Assembly: GCA_025455015.1 (NCBI GenBank)
Contig: JALONI010000019.1
Span: 1-39,009 of the forward strand
Origin: Cyclobacteriaceae bacterium
Lineage (GTDB): Bacteria; Bacteroidota; Bacteroidia; Cytophagales; Cyclobacteriaceae
DNA: 39,009 bases
Direction: 5' to 3'
The notes under the pieces are model-generated. The model did no database searches. It saw only the letters and a list, made by a program, of their open reading frames with translations, and was not told the DNA's origin. Of the stretch, positions 9,268 to 18,262 are shown piece after piece (within the stretch, counting starts at the first letter, position 1; every line of letters starts with the position of its first letter). The position numbers and the translations under genes were made by a program.

Positions 9268-9774
9268 GTGAGGCCATACCACGTTGATATTGTCGGGTTG
9301 TCGAATACGGCCCATGCTTACGACTTCGAGTTGGGCGCAGCCTTTTTTGAAGCGTATGGAAAGGAGAGCCTGGCAGATGGCCGTTTTGCCGCACACTTGG
9401 TTTTGGATAAACGAGAGACGTTCATCGAGGCGTTGTTTACGATCCGCGGACAGGCAGCCTTGGTCTGCGATCGGTCGCTGGAGCCCTTTGACTTCCCGCT
9501 GGACATCCACGCGAAAATGGTGTTCAAGTATGGCGAGGAGCCCGGAGAGGTAAACGAAGAGCTGACCATCATCGCACACGATCAGGCCTCGCTGGACGTA
9601 GGTCAACTGATGTACGAGTATATTTTGTTGGCCATACCGATGAAACGGCTTCACCCGCGGTTCGCCCACGAAAACGAAGAAGCCTCCGTTACGTTGGTGT
9701 ACCAATCGCAGCCGACTGCTATCGATGAAAGCGCCATTGACCCCCGCTGGGAACAACTGAAAAAGCTTAAATAA
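9268..9774 (+). CDS. YceD / DUF177 family protein
   Basis: This 168-residue cytoplasmic protein carries the DUF177 core: the start RPYHVDIVGL, then LVCDRSLEPFD (the conserved C-D-R-x-L region) and an acidic FKYGEEPGE segment. Family members are encoded next to rpmF (ribosomal protein L32) in most bacteria and are linked to 23S rRNA or ribosome-assembly functions and, in plants, to plastid rRNA accumulation. The exact activity is not settled. GTG at 9268 is chosen because homology begins there and an exact -7 element lies just upstream; the extra 43 residues of the longer frame would be translated from the promoter region. rpmF starts 28 bases downstream. Confidence 0.85.
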   Translation: MRPYHVDIVGLSNTAHAYDFELGAAFFEAYGKESLADGRFAAHLVLDKRETFIEALFTIRGQAALVCDRSLEPFDFPLDIHAKMVFKYGEEPGEVNEELTIIAHDQASLDVGQLMYEYILLAIPMKRLHPRFAHENEEASVTLVYQSQPTAIDESAIDPRWEQLKKLK

Positions 9775-9802
9775 ACAATTGTACTTTTTAACACTCTAGG
9801 TT

Positions 9803-9994
9803 ATGCCAAATCCGAAACGAAAGACCTCCAAAACCCGCAGGGATAAAAGAAGAACACACTACAAGGCCGAAGCCAAACAGTTTACGGTATGCCCTACCAC
9901 GGGCGAAAACCACTTGCGCCACCGGGCCTTTTGGCTCGAGGGCAAGCTCTACTACAAGGGCAATGTGGTGATGGAAAAAGAAGTGCTGGCGTAA
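9803..9994 (+). CDS. rpmF: 50S ribosomal protein L32
   Basis: The 63-residue product starts with the L32 signature [20 protein letters not shown] and continues with [16 protein letters not shown]32 is a small protein of the large ribosomal subunit near the peptide exit region. Only one cysteine is present, so this is the zinc-independent form without paired CxxC motifs, as is usual in this phylum. It follows the DUF177 gene by 28 bases and is followed by a terminator at 10073-10110, so fabH probably depends on readthrough or another start site. Confidence 0.97.
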   Translation: MPNPKRKTSKTRRDKRRTHYKAEAKQFTVCPTTGENHLRHRAFWLEGKLYYKGNVVMEKEVLA

Positions 9995-10072
9995 ATCAGC
10001 TTCATGCGTACCAAGAAACAGTCATCGCCTGCCGTTGGAGACATCGCTCTCCTGCAGTAAGCGTATGCGCGG

Positions 10073-10110
10073 TGCCCGGTTGATGCGATCAATCGGGCAT
10101 CCGTTTTTTT
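10073..10110 (+). terminator. Rho-independent terminator between rpmF and fabH
   Basis: A 12-pair stem (TGCCCGGTTGAT with ATCAATCGGGCA, one G-U pair) with a GCG loop is followed after CCG or so by seven T. It may end the DUF177-rpmF transcript or act as an attenuator before fabH. Confidence 0.85.
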
Positions 10111-10132
10111 GCGCCACCAACACAACCAACCT

Positions 10133-11143
10133 ATGAACAAAATCAGGGCAGCCATTACCGCGGTGGGCGGATACGTACCCGACTACATTCTGACCAACAA
10201 GGAGTTGGAAACGATGGTCGAGACCACCGATGAGTGGATCACCACCCGCACCGGTATCAAAGAACGCAGAATACTCAAGGGCAACAATCAAGGCGTGTCG
10301 GTTATGGGCATTGCAGCCGTAAAGGACATGCTGGCCAAATCCGGTACCGACCCCAAAGAAATTGACCTGCTCATCTTTGCCACCATTACACCCGATATGA
10401 CATTTCCTGCGTCATCCAACGTAGTGGCCACGGCCATTGGCGCAGTAAATGCCTTCAGCTATGACATGGGGGCCGCCTGCTCGGGATTTTTGTATGCCCT
10501 GGCCACCGGTGCCAGCTTTATCCAGTCGGGCATGTATAAAAAAGTGGTGGTTATCGGGGGCGATAAGATGTCATCCATTTTAGATTATACCGACCGCACC
10601 ACCTGCATCATTTTTGGCGATGGCGCAGGCTGTGTTTTGCTGGAGCCCACCACGGAAGATGAAGGGGTGATGGACTATATCTTGCGCAGCGATGGCTCGG
10701 GCGAAACCTATCTGCACATGAAAGCAGGGGGCAGCCGCCTGCCCGCCTCGCACGAAACGGTGGACAAACGCCAGCACTTCGTTTACCAGGAAGGCTCGGC
10801 TGTGTTTAAGTTTGCCGTTACCAACATGGCCGATGTGGCCGCACAGGTAGCCGAGCGAAATGGACTGACGGCCGACTCCATTACCTGGTTGGTGCCCCAC
10901 CAGGCCAACAAGCGCATCATTGATGCCACCGCCAGCCGCGTGGGCATTACCGAAGACAAGGTGATGATGAATATTGAGCGATACGGAAACACGACTGCGG
11001 GCACCCTGCCGCTGCTCCTGTGGGACTACGAAAAGCAACTTAAACGAGGCGACAACCTGATTTTGGCAGCCTTTGGTGGCGGCTTCACCTGGGGTGCCAT
11101 GTACGTGAAATGGGCCTACGATGGCACGCGTGTGCGCCACTAA
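10133..11143 (+). CDS. fabH: 3-oxoacyl-ACP synthase III (KAS III)
   Basis: FabH condenses an acyl-CoA primer with malonyl-ACP to start fatty acid synthesis. The 336-residue product has the complete Cys-His-Asn triad: Cys116 in GAACSGF, His256 in VPHQANKRI and Asn286 in GNTTAGT. The N-terminal EWITTRTGI motif is also present. The ATG at 10133 fits the family start ([16 protein letters not shown]); eight further codons upstream are open but lie beside the terminator. It heads the run fabH-efp-accB-accC, which joins chain initiation with malonyl-CoA supply. In this phylum FabH primers often include branched acyl-CoAs, but the sequence alone does not show which is used. Confidence 0.97.
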   Translation: MNKIRAAITAVGGYVPDYILTNKELETMVETTDEWITTRTGIKERRILKGNNQGVSVMGIAAVKDMLAKSGTDPKEIDLLIFATITPDMTFPASSNVVATAIGAVNAFSYDMGAACSGFLYALATGASFIQSGMYKKVVVIGGDKMSSILDYTDRTTCIIFGDGAGCVLLEPTTEDEGVMDYILRSDGSGETYLHMKAGGSRLPASHETVDKRQHFVYQEGSAVFKFAVTNMADVAAQVAERNGLTADSITWLVPHQANKRIIDATASRVGITEDKVMMNIERYGNTTAGTLPLLLWDYEKQLKRGDNLILAAFGGGFTWGAMYVKWAYDGTRVRH

Positions 11144-11177
11144 CAAGTCATTAACTGTAAGTATATTTCGATTCTAT

Positions 11178-11744
11178 ATGGCAACTATCTCAGATCTCAG
11201 TAAAGGAAACTACATCCGCTACAACGGAGAGGTGGTACAGGTGGAGGAACTGCAACACCGCACACCCGGCAACCTGCGTGCATTTTACCAAGTAAAAATG
11301 CGCAGCGTGCGCACCGGAAAAATTATCGAAAACCGCTTCCGTCCGGGCGACTCAGCCGACATCCTTCGCGTGGAGACGAAAGAATATCAGTATTTGTATG
11401 CCGATGGCGAAAGCCTGGTGGTAATGGACAACGATACGTTTGAGCAAGTGTACATCGACAAAACCCTGCTGGGCGAGTCGGTCAACTACATCAAAGAAGG
11501 GGTGACGTTGTTGATTGCTTTTGAGAATGGAACCAACCCCATCACGGCCGAAGCCCCGCAGCACGTGGTCATGAACGTGACGTACACCGAGCCCGGGTTG
11601 GCAGGCGATACGGCCACACGCACGCTCAAGCCCGCCACCCTTGAAACAGGTGCCGAAATTCGCGTACCTTTATTCGTCAACACGGGCGATAACATCAAAA
11701 TCAACACGCGCACCGGTGAATACGTAGAACGCGTGAAGGAGTAA
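11178..11744 (+). CDS. efp: Translation elongation factor P
   Basis: EF-P enters the ribosomal E site and relieves stalling at polyproline. The 188-residue product has all three beta-barrel domains, ending with the signature that begins near TGEYVERV. The ATG at 11178 begins MATISDLSKGNYIRY, matching the family; a longer frame from 11121 would overlap fabH. In the tip loop of domain I the sequence is PGNLRAF: asparagine stands where E. coli has the modified Lys34 and EarP-type enzymes have arginine. No epmA, epmB or earP gene lies nearby. accB follows after 6 bases, so the two are cotranscribed. Confidence 0.95.
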   Translation: MATISDLSKGNYIRYNGEVVQVEELQHRTPGNLRAFYQVKMRSVRTGKIIENRFRPGDSADILRVETKEYQYLYADGESLVVMDNDTFEQVYIDKTLLGESVNYIKEGVTLLIAFENGTNPITAEAPQHVVMNVTYTEPGLAGDTATRTLKPATLETGAEIRVPLFVNTGDNIKINTRTGEYVERVKE

Positions 11745-11750
11745 ACCGAT

Positions 11751-12308
11751 ATGGCATCCAAAAAAGCAACCGACAAGACCGCTAAAAAAGCGGCCCCGGT
11801 CACCAAAGAACCTTCAACCCCCTCGGAAATGAAAACAAACGAAATCAGGGATCTAATCGATTTCATTGCCCACTCCGGGCTGAATGAAGTGAATGTGGAA
11901 ACCAAAGAACTCAAGCTCCACGTGAAGCGCGAGCCGGATCAAAAGGTTCTCAAATCGTCAACACCCGTGGTAGCAGCCGCGCCCGTCATGACGGCACCGC
12001 CAGTGGTAGCTTCGCCCGCAGTGACGGCCCCTTCGGCCGCCAAAGGCGAAAAGCCAGCCGCGGGAAAAACGGCAGACATCAAATCCCCCATGATCGGTAC
12101 GTTTTATCGCTCGGCCAACCCCGACTCGCCTCCGTTTATCTCGGTGGGCGACAAAGTGACCAAAGGGCAAACCGTATGCATCATCGAAGCCATGAAGCTG
12201 TTCAACGAAATCGAGTCTGAAGTATCAGGCACGGTTGTAAAAGTGATGGTTGAAAACTCTTCCCCGGTGGAATACGATCAGGTTCTTTTTGTCGTAGAAC
12301 CTGACTGA
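11751..12308 (+). CDS. accB: Biotin carboxyl carrier protein of acetyl-CoA carboxylase
   Basis: AccB carries the biotin that shuttles CO2 between biotin carboxylase and carboxyltransferase, making malonyl-CoA. The 185-residue product ends with a biotinyl domain; biotin is attached to Lys149 in the motif EAMKL. A Pro/Ala/Val-rich flexible linker occupies about 70-105. The conserved N-terminal part begins at Met27 ([13 protein letters not shown]), so the first 26 Lys/Ala-rich residues are an extension, or translation starts at 11829 instead. The ATG at 11751 is kept because it sits 6 bases after efp. accC follows after 131 bases. Confidence 0.95.
   Translation: MASKKATDKTAKKAAPVTKEPSTPSEMKTNEIRDLIDFIAHSGLNEVNVETKELKLHVKREPDQKVLKSSTPVVAAAPVMTAPPVVASPAVTAPSAAKGEKPAAGKTADIKSPMIGTFYRSANPDSPPFISVGDKVTKGQTVCIIEAMKLFNEIESEVSGTVVKVMVENSSPVEYDQVLFVVEPD
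12278..12304 (+). repeat. Inverted repeat spanning the accB stop region
   Basis: TCAGGTTCT (12278-12286) pairs perfectly with AGAACCTGA (12296-12304) over a 9-base loop. GATCAG (12276-12281) could alternatively pair with CTGATC (12305-12310). No T-run follows, so it is not a standard terminator. Confidence 0.5.
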
Positions 12309-12364
12309 TCGACCATCCTGTCAGTATTTGAAAAATTCAGGGTTCTACATTCAAAAAAGTAAAG

Positions 12365-12382
12365 GATTGACGACTGTCAATC
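12365..12382 (+). repeat. Short hairpin in the accB-accC gap
   Basis: GATTGAC pairs perfectly with GTCAATC around a 4-base loop. Only a weak T-rich stretch follows (AAGAATTTTG). It could be a partial terminator, a processing site or chance. Confidence 0.4.
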
Positions 12383-12439
12383 GGATCATTAAGAATTTTG
12401 AATCTTGAATTTCAAGTTTATCATCCTTAACGAACCAGC

Positions 12440-13789
12440 ATGTTTAAAAAAATATTGATTGCCAACCGGGGTGAAATTGCCCTTCGCGTAATCCGCACCT
12501 GCCGCGAAATGGACATCAAAACGGTGGCCGTGTACAGCACCGCTGACCGCGAAAGCCTTCACGTACGCTTTGCCGATGAGGCCGTGTGCATCGGTGATGC
12601 GCCCAGTAAGGATTCCTACCTGAATATTCCCCGCATCATCTCCGCGGCCGAGATAACCAATGCAGACGCCATCCACCCCGGCTATGGATTTTTATCCGAA
12701 CGGGCAGAGTTCTCTGCCATCTGCCAAGAGTATGGCATCAAGTTCATAGGCCCCACGCCCGCCATGATTGAGGCGATGGGCGACAAGTCGACCGCCAAAG
12801 ACACGATGAAGAAAGCAGGCGTGCCCACCATACCCGGCTCGGATGGCCTGCTCAGCTCCATTGAAGAAGGAATGGAGATCGCCAAAAAGATCAAATACCC
12901 GGTGATTGTGAAAGCCACAGCCGGAGGCGGTGGCAAGGGAATGCGCATCATCAATGACGAGTCAGAATTCAAAAAAGCATGGGATGATGCCAAGCGTGAA
13001 GCCGGGGCAGCTTTTGGCAACGATGGTTTGTATCTGGAGAAATTTGTCGAGGAGCCCCGCCATATTGAAATCCAGATTGTGGGCGACCAGTATGGCAAAG
13101 TATGCCATCTTTCAGAGCGTGATTGCTCCATTCAGCGCAGACACCAAAAGCTGGTGGAAGAGACACCTTCTCCCATCGTAAGTCAGGAACTGCGCGAACG
13201 CATGGGCGAAGCGGCCATCAAAGGAGCCAAGGCCATCAACTACGAAGGCGCAGGTACCATTGAATTCCTGGTAGACAAGCATGGCGATTTCTACTTCATG
13301 GAGATGAACACGCGCATCCAGGTGGAGCATCCGATCACCGAGGAAGTGACGAGCTACGACTTGATCAAAGAACAGATTAAAGTTGCAGCCGGGGTACCTA
13401 TTTCGGGCAAAAACTATTTCCCGAATCTATATTCGATGGAATGCCGCATCAATGCCGAGGACCCGGCCAATGGCTTTCGTCCTTCGCCCGGCAAGATTCT
13501 GCATTTGCACAAACCGGGCGGCCACGGGGTGCGGGTCGATAGCCACGTCTATGCGGGCTATACCATACCACCCAACTATGACTCGATGATTGGAAAATTG
13601 ATCGTCACAGGCCAGTCGCGCGAAGAGGTGATCACGCGGATGAAGCGCGCGTTGAGCGAGTTTGTGATTGAGGGCGTAAAAACCACCATCCCGTTTCATT
13701 TGAAACTGATGGACAATCCCGTTTTCCGGTCGGGCAAGTTCACCACCAAGTTTTTGGAGACGAGCTTTGACTTTTCGGATCTGAAGTAG
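12440..13789 (+). CDS. accC: Biotin carboxylase subunit of acetyl-CoA carboxylase
   Basis: AccC uses ATP and bicarbonate to carboxylate biotin on AccB. The 449-residue ATP-grasp protein has the N-terminal [16 protein letters not shown], the glycine-rich loop GGGGKGMR, the [11 protein letters not shown] segment and [15 protein letters not shown] with the metal-binding glutamates. Length and order match the family. It is the last gene of the fabH-efp-accB-accC run. The 131-base gap from accB holds hairpins, so its level could differ from accB. It converges with the tolC-like gene on the other strand, and no clear terminator is seen in the 125 bases between them. Confidence 0.97.
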   Translation: MFKKILIANRGEIALRVIRTCREMDIKTVAVYSTADRESLHVRFADEAVCIGDAPSKDSYLNIPRIISAAEITNADAIHPGYGFLSERAEFSAICQEYGIKFIGPTPAMIEAMGDKSTAKDTMKKAGVPTIPGSDGLLSSIEEGMEIAKKIKYPVIVKATAGGGGKGMRIINDESEFKKAWDDAKREAGAAFGNDGLYLEKFVEEPRHIEIQIVGDQYGKVCHLSERDCSIQRRHQKLVEETPSPIVSQELRERMGEAAIKGAKAINYEGAGTIEFLVDKHGDFYFMEMNTRIQVEHPITEEVTSYDLIKEQIKVAAGVPISGKNYFPNLYSMECRINAEDPANGFRPSPGKILHLHKPGGHGVRVDSHVYAGYTIPPNYDSMIGKLIVTGQSREEVITRMKRALSEFVIEGVKTTIPFHLKLMDNPVFRSGKFTTKFLETSFDFSDLK

Positions 13790-13914
13790 ACTTCCACGAG
13801 CACACACAACAGAGTGCACCGATAAAATGAGCCCCGAGGCCATCCACACGAAGGGACATCGCTCGCTTTTGCATACCCCGAATGTAATGACTAATTCAAA
13901 CTCAAAAAAATCCC

Positions 13915-15369
13915 TTACTCTGTAGGGGTATAAAGCAACTTCCTCTCCGCAAAATCATACAACGTCAACCTGCGCAAGTTGTAGTATGCAGTCCAAAAGG
14001 AGCGCAGGGCTTCGATGTAGCTGCGCTTGGCATCATCTTTCTCGGTGAGGGCAATGTTCAGGTTGGTGATATCAATCTTTCCGATGAGGTAACGGTTTTG
14101 CGCCACCCTGTACCGTTCCTGGGCTACCTCATCCGATTTTTTGGTGATTTCCAATTGCAGGCGCAGCAATTCAAACTGCCGGACTTGGGTGGTAATCTCC
14201 TGCTCAAAGTTTACTTCCTCCTGTGCGATGATGTAATCATTCAATTTTTTGTTGGCCACAGCTGTGCGCATCATGGCTCGGTTGCGGCCCCAGTCCAGCA
14301 CGGGCACATTAAAACTGACATTGGCTTGTTGCTGACGCTGGGGGTCGGTGTACAAATCACCCACCATCGGGGCGGAATTGTTCAACCCATACGAGGCCGT
14401 CAGGGAGGTTTGAAAACGCCTGCCCTTGGCCTCGGCTACATCGCGCTGTGCCTCCAGCCGCCTGCGTTCGAACGCCAAGTAGGCGGCCCGATTTTGCTTG
14501 GCGTACAGCAGGGCCTCGTCCAGCGAAATGGAAAACGGAGGAATGTTTTCGGGCAGTTGCAGCGAAATCTCGTCCGAATCGGTCAGCCCCAGGTAAATAC
14601 GCAAGGCTAAACTCGCGTTTTCCAAATCAAGACGTGCCTGGGCCAAATCCTGACGTGAGCGCAGCAGTTGAAGCTCAACCTGAAGCAGTTTATCTTGCGA
14701 GGTGGTTCCGATGTTGTACCGTCCCTGCTCAATTTTGTAGATGGTGTCGTTGTTGGCCAAATTGAAGCTGGCGATTTGCTGGCGGGTTTGGGCTTCCAAC
14801 ACACCGAAAAATCGATCCGCGGCTTCTTGCGAGATGGCCTCTAACTGCTCCACAAACTCTCGCTTAGATTCTTCATACCGGAGCGGCTCGGTCTGCCTAG
14901 CCCACTTCAATGGATTAAAGCCGAAAATAGGTTGTTCCAACTGCACATTTAACAGGGTGCCATTCCAGGACCGAAACTGTCTGTCCAAATCATTAAACAG
15001 GTTGAAGTTGGTATTGGCCGAGATTGTGCCACCCGTCCAATGAAGGGGTTGCAAGAGGCCAAGGTTAGCACTTGCGTTGGTTTGGTTTACGGATTGGAAA
15101 ATCAACGAACCATCGGGCTGCCGCACGGGAATGAAACTTTGGCTATAGCCGGGCAAGCCTCCGTTCAGCCGCAACTGCGGGCTATAGTTGGTTCGAAAAC
15201 TTCGGTATTGCCAGTACCGGTTTTCTTTGCGCGTTTCCGCTTGCTTCGCAAAAGGCGACTGCGCCAAGGCGCGCTGGATCACATCTTCAATCGAAAACAA
15301 ACGCTGTGCCCCAGCCTTGCTTGTCCAGAAGCAAAAAAACACTAACAAAAGAACCGCAGATTTACTCAT
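13915..15369 (-). CDS. TolC family outer membrane efflux protein
   Basis: The 484-residue product has a signal peptide ending near AGAQ. Two related halves follow, with long alpha-helical hairpins (for example from VEQLEAISQEAADRFFGVLEAQTR), as in TolC outer membrane factors that form a trimeric channel through outer membrane and periplasm. The C-terminus holds the second OEP repeat (NRYLIGKIDITNLNIAL). Its start codon overlaps the end of the upstream permease gene by 8 bases, so translation is probably coupled. It forms an export cluster with the adaptor and permease. The substrate is unknown. Confidence 0.92.
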   Translation of the reverse strand: MSKSAVLLLVFFCFWTSKAGAQRLFSIEDVIQRALAQSPFAKQAETRKENRYWQYRSFRTNYSPQLRLNGGLPGYSQSFIPVRQPDGSLIFQSVNQTNASANLGLLQPLHWTGGTISANTNFNLFNDLDRQFRSWNGTLLNVQLEQPIFGFNPLKWARQTEPLRYEESKREFVEQLEAISQEAADRFFGVLEAQTRQQIASFNLANNDTIYKIEQGRYNIGTTSQDKLLQVELQLLRSRQDLAQARLDLENASLALRIYLGLTDSDEISLQLPENIPPFSISLDEALLYAKQNRAAYLAFERRRLEAQRDVAEAKGRRFQTSLTASYGLNNSAPMVGDLYTDPQRQQQANVSFNVPVLDWGRNRAMMRTAVANKKLNDYIIAQEEVNFEQEITTQVRQFELLRLQLEITKKSDEVAQERYRVAQNRYLIGKIDITNLNIALTEKDDAKRSYIEALRSFWTAYYNLRRLTLYDFAERKLLYTPTE

Positions 15370-16738
15370 ATCGCAACGAAGTTATGGGATCTTGACTGGC
15401 CGCCTTGCGGGCGGGGGCAATACCAAACACCAACCCAACGCTGGCCGCCACTCCAAACGCCAAGACAATGGACGCAAAACTGACTACGGTGGGAATGTTG
15501 GCCACAGCCGAAACACCGTAGGCAAGCACCATGCCCAAGATCACCCCGATAAGCCCCCCACCGATGCTAATCATCATCGACTCAAACAAGAACTGTTGCA
15601 CAACATCACTTTTTTTGGCGCCTAGCGAAAGCCTCAGTCCTATCTCCTTGATTCGTTCAAGCACCGAAGCGAGCATGATGTTCATGATGCCGATACCGCC
15701 CACCAGAAGCGAGATACCCGCGATGGCCCCCAGCACGTAGTTGAAGATTGTGTTGGTACGCTGTTGCTGCTTCAACAGCAACTCCGGAATTTCGATTTCA
15801 AAGTCGACCACGTCATAGTGCCTGCGCGACAGTAGCCGAAGCACAATTTCCGCCACGCTGGTAAGTTTGGCGGTCTCCTCCACCTGAATCACGAGCCGAT
15901 CCAGTTGATGATAGTTTTTCCGCTCAGTCTCGCTTTGTTGGCTGTTGCCGTTGTCAATGATCATTCCGCGGCTCCGCATCGACTCCAGTCGAAGCGCCTC
16001 GGCTGTGATCAAATCACGGTTCTCATACCGGATCAGAACGGTTTGCAGCGGTGCATAAACGTCCATGTTAAAATCACGGATGCCCAACTTAGAGAGGCTG
16101 TTTTCCGACACCAGCCGTTCGCGCATCACCCCCACAATCGTCAGCCAGTGAGGTCCCACTTTGATGCTTTTTCCAATGGCGTCCTCGGTGGGAAAAAATC
16201 GGCTCTTGACGGCCGCCCCCACAATGCAAACGGGTGCCCCAATCCGCAATTGTTCTTCGCTGAAATACACGCCCTGAGCCAACTGAAAATCGTAGATGGC
16301 AAAGTATGAAGGGGCCACCCCCACCAACTTGGCCGAACGCCTGATGCCATTGCGTATCACGTGGGTGTTGAGGATAATCTCCGGGCTGATGTTCGCCAAC
16401 CCGGGTATGGTCTGCTCCATGTTGCGCACATCGCGCAGCGTGAGCCCGGGCGAAAACTTTTTATTCTCCCTTTTGCCTCCTGCCTCTTCGATCTTCTCTT
16501 CTTTTTGCTCGATGATGGGCTTCACCACAATATTGTTCACCCCCACCAACTTGATCTGGTTGAGGATTTCCTGCTGGGCTCCGTTGCCAATGGCGAGCAT
16601 GGCTATAACGGCAGCAACGCCAAAAATAATGCCCAGGGCGGTCAGCAGTGAACGCAGGCGATTAGCAATCACCGCATCGATGGCAATGAACAAATTGGTC
16701 AATAACCGTTGACTGAAGAACAGAGGTAACCACTTCAC
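15362..16738 (-). CDS. MacB/FtsX-type ABC transporter permease (no ATPase domain)
   Basis: The 458-residue inner-membrane protein has an N-terminal membrane segment (LLTALGIIFGVAAVIAMLAIG) and a large periplasmic MacB_PCD domain from about 55 to 320. Three C-terminal membrane segments form the FtsX domain, with the motif VLERIKEIGLRLSLGAKKSDV. E. coli MacB carries its ATP-binding domain in the same chain; here it is missing, and no ATPase gene lies in the cluster, so an ATPase must come from elsewhere. The gene sits between the adaptor (3 bases upstream) and the tolC-like gene (8-base overlap). MacB systems act as mechanotransmission exporters of peptides, lipids or drugs. Confidence 0.9.
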   Translation of the reverse strand: MKWLPLFFSQRLLTNLFIAIDAVIANRLRSLLTALGIIFGVAAVIAMLAIGNGAQQEILNQIKLVGVNNIVVKPIIEQKEEKIEEAGGKRENKKFSPGLTLRDVRNMEQTIPGLANISPEIILNTHVIRNGIRRSAKLVGVAPSYFAIYDFQLAQGVYFSEEQLRIGAPVCIVGAAVKSRFFPTEDAIGKSIKVGPHWLTIVGVMRERLVSENSLSKLGIRDFNMDVYAPLQTVLIRYENRDLITAEALRLESMRSRGMIIDNGNSQQSETERKNYHQLDRLVIQVEETAKLTSVAEIVLRLLSRRHYDVVDFEIEIPELLLKQQQRTNTIFNYVLGAIAGISLLVGGIGIMNIMLASVLERIKEIGLRLSLGAKKSDVVQQFLFESMMISIGGGLIGVILGMVLAYGVSAVANIPTVVSFASIVLAFGVAASVGLVFGIAPARKAASQDPITSLRYE

Positions 16739-16741
16739 GTT

Positions 16742-18061
16742 TTACTGGTTTGAAAGCGATTGTGCCGTTGCCTCGCTGGACGTATTCCCCTGCTTTTTTC
16801 GTTTTCCATTCAGCTGCGGCAACAGTGTAACGGCCTGCGCGTCTATGCCTACCGGCACCGACAAAAATATCTTTTCGTCCGCTGCGAGTCCCGCCAGAAT
16901 TACGGCATCGTTGGCATTGGTCTCGCCAATCCACACTTCCTGCTTCTCGGTATTCAACCCGTTCTTTTTGAACACGTAGGTGATGGAATCGTGTTGGCTA
17001 TGAAGGCTTTCGAGGGGAACATACAGGGCATTTTCGATTACGTTGGCGACAATCCGATTGCTTGTAGTCATGGATGGACGCAGCGTGGGGTCGGTCTCGT
17101 CAATCTCCACCAGCACTTCAAAAACCTTTGCATCGGAATTGGGTCGTTGTTCGCCCACGTTGGCCACCTTGGTAACCAAGCCGGTCAGCTTCTTTTCGGG
17201 ATAGGCATCCAAGCCCACCAATACCTTTTGCCCGATTTTCACTTTTCGTACATCCACTTCATTCACATATGTTTTTGACTGCATTTTGGTCAAATCGGGC
17301 AGCGTGGCCACGGTGGGCTCCCACATTTGTATTTGTGATCCTGCTTTGATCGGCTTCCCATCCCAGCCCTTGTCGTAAATGACCATACCATCTTCGGGCG
17401 CCAGCACATTGAAAGATTCCAATACTTTAGTCATGCTCTGAAATTCGTCTTGTACTTTGCGAAGCTCGGCCGCCACTTCTCGCATTTTTTCCATGTTTTG
17501 CTTTTTCTTAATCTTGTAGTTCTCCAGGGCCTGATCGTAGGCACGCTTTGCCTTGTCCAGATTGATCTCGGCCTGCTTGATGGTGGCAGGAGGTTCGAAC
17601 TTTGATTGCTCCAACACGATTTCCTTCTCCTCAACCGCGTATTCCAGGTTGATTAACTCATCGCGTGACTGACGAAGTTGCAAGGTGGTATCCAACTGGG
17701 TTTGGTTGTACTTGGAACTGGCCTTGTCCAATTCGATTTGCTTGGCGGTAAATTTATTTTGAAACTCGGAGCGGTCAAGTGTGGCCACCCATTCGCCCTT
17801 TTTGACCACCGTGCCCTCGGCAATGATGTCTTGAATAGTCACTTGCCAAATCTGAAAATTGCGCAGTGACTGCGGCCCCAGAATTTTGACTGAGTTTTTG
17901 GCTTCGAGCTCGCCCGTGGTCTCAATTTCCACGCGAAATTCGCCCTGCCGAACCACAGCCATGATGGATGCTAACTCGCCTGCATCGCTGCCGCGAAACG
18001 CAAAATAACTGATAAGAAGTGCCGCCAGGACTCCGGTGGTGAGTAGTAATTTGCGCCTCAT
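16742..18061 (-). CDS. Periplasmic adaptor (HlyD/MacA-like) subunit
   Basis: The 439-residue product has an N-terminal membrane anchor (residues 5-22). A barrel/lipoyl half-motif follows near 45 (VRQGEFRVEIETTGELEAKN). A long coiled coil of charged residues spans about 100-215. The second lipoyl half comes next (NVLAPEDGMVIYDKG), then beta-barrel and membrane-proximal parts. Adaptors of this type bridge the inner-membrane permease and the TolC channel. It is the first gene of the adaptor-permease-TolC cluster, with only 3 bases before the permease. A near-consensus -7 box (TATCTTTA) occurs on this strand about 20-30 bases before the ATG. Confidence 0.9.
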   Translation of the reverse strand: MRRKLLLTTGVLAALLISYFAFRGSDAGELASIMAVVRQGEFRVEIETTGELEAKNSVKILGPQSLRNFQIWQVTIQDIIAEGTVVKKGEWVATLDRSEFQNKFTAKQIELDKASSKYNQTQLDTTLQLRQSRDELINLEYAVEEKEIVLEQSKFEPPATIKQAEINLDKAKRAYDQALENYKIKKKQNMEKMREVAAELRKVQDEFQSMTKVLESFNVLAPEDGMVIYDKGWDGKPIKAGSQIQMWEPTVATLPDLTKMQSKTYVNEVDVRKVKIGQKVLVGLDAYPEKKLTGLVTKVANVGEQRPNSDAKVFEVLVEIDETDPTLRPSMTTSNRIVANVIENALYVPLESLHSQHDSITYVFKKNGLNTEKQEVWIGETNANDAVILAGLAADEKIFLSVPVGIDAQAVTLLPQLNGKRKKQGNTSSEATAQSLSNQ

Positions 18062-18202
18062 GCTATGGAATTCGTTATTTAAAGATACGTAAAAATGCTG
18101 CTAACCACCTACGATTTACCGCCAAGGTGCGGAAAAGGTTACAGACGAGGTGTTAAAATACTCCCAAAAAGAAGACGCGCCAGCAAAAGATATTCATGCC
18201 GC

Positions 18203-18229
18203 GCTTGTCCACCTGCGTAACGGACAAGC
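18203..18229. repeat. Perfect inverted repeat downstream of the secreted unknown gene
   Basis: GCTTGTCC (18203-18210) pairs with GGACAAGC (18222-18229) over an 11-base loop. On the minus strand a modest T-rich stretch (ATCTTTT) follows about ten bases later. It may be a poor terminator for the sigma/anti-sigma unit. Confidence 0.45.
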
Positions 18230-18262
18230 CGCAGCATGTTTCATTCGCTTACCTAAGGGCGC

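Noticed and set aside
9995-10132. Missing plsX between rpmF and fabH
   Set aside because: Unlike in Proteobacteria, rpmF-fabH without plsX is, as far as I recall, normal in Bacteroidota, so it is not a deletion signal.
13790-13914. Terminator between the convergent accC and tolC-like genes
   Set aside because: No stem with a T-run could be found in the 125 bases.
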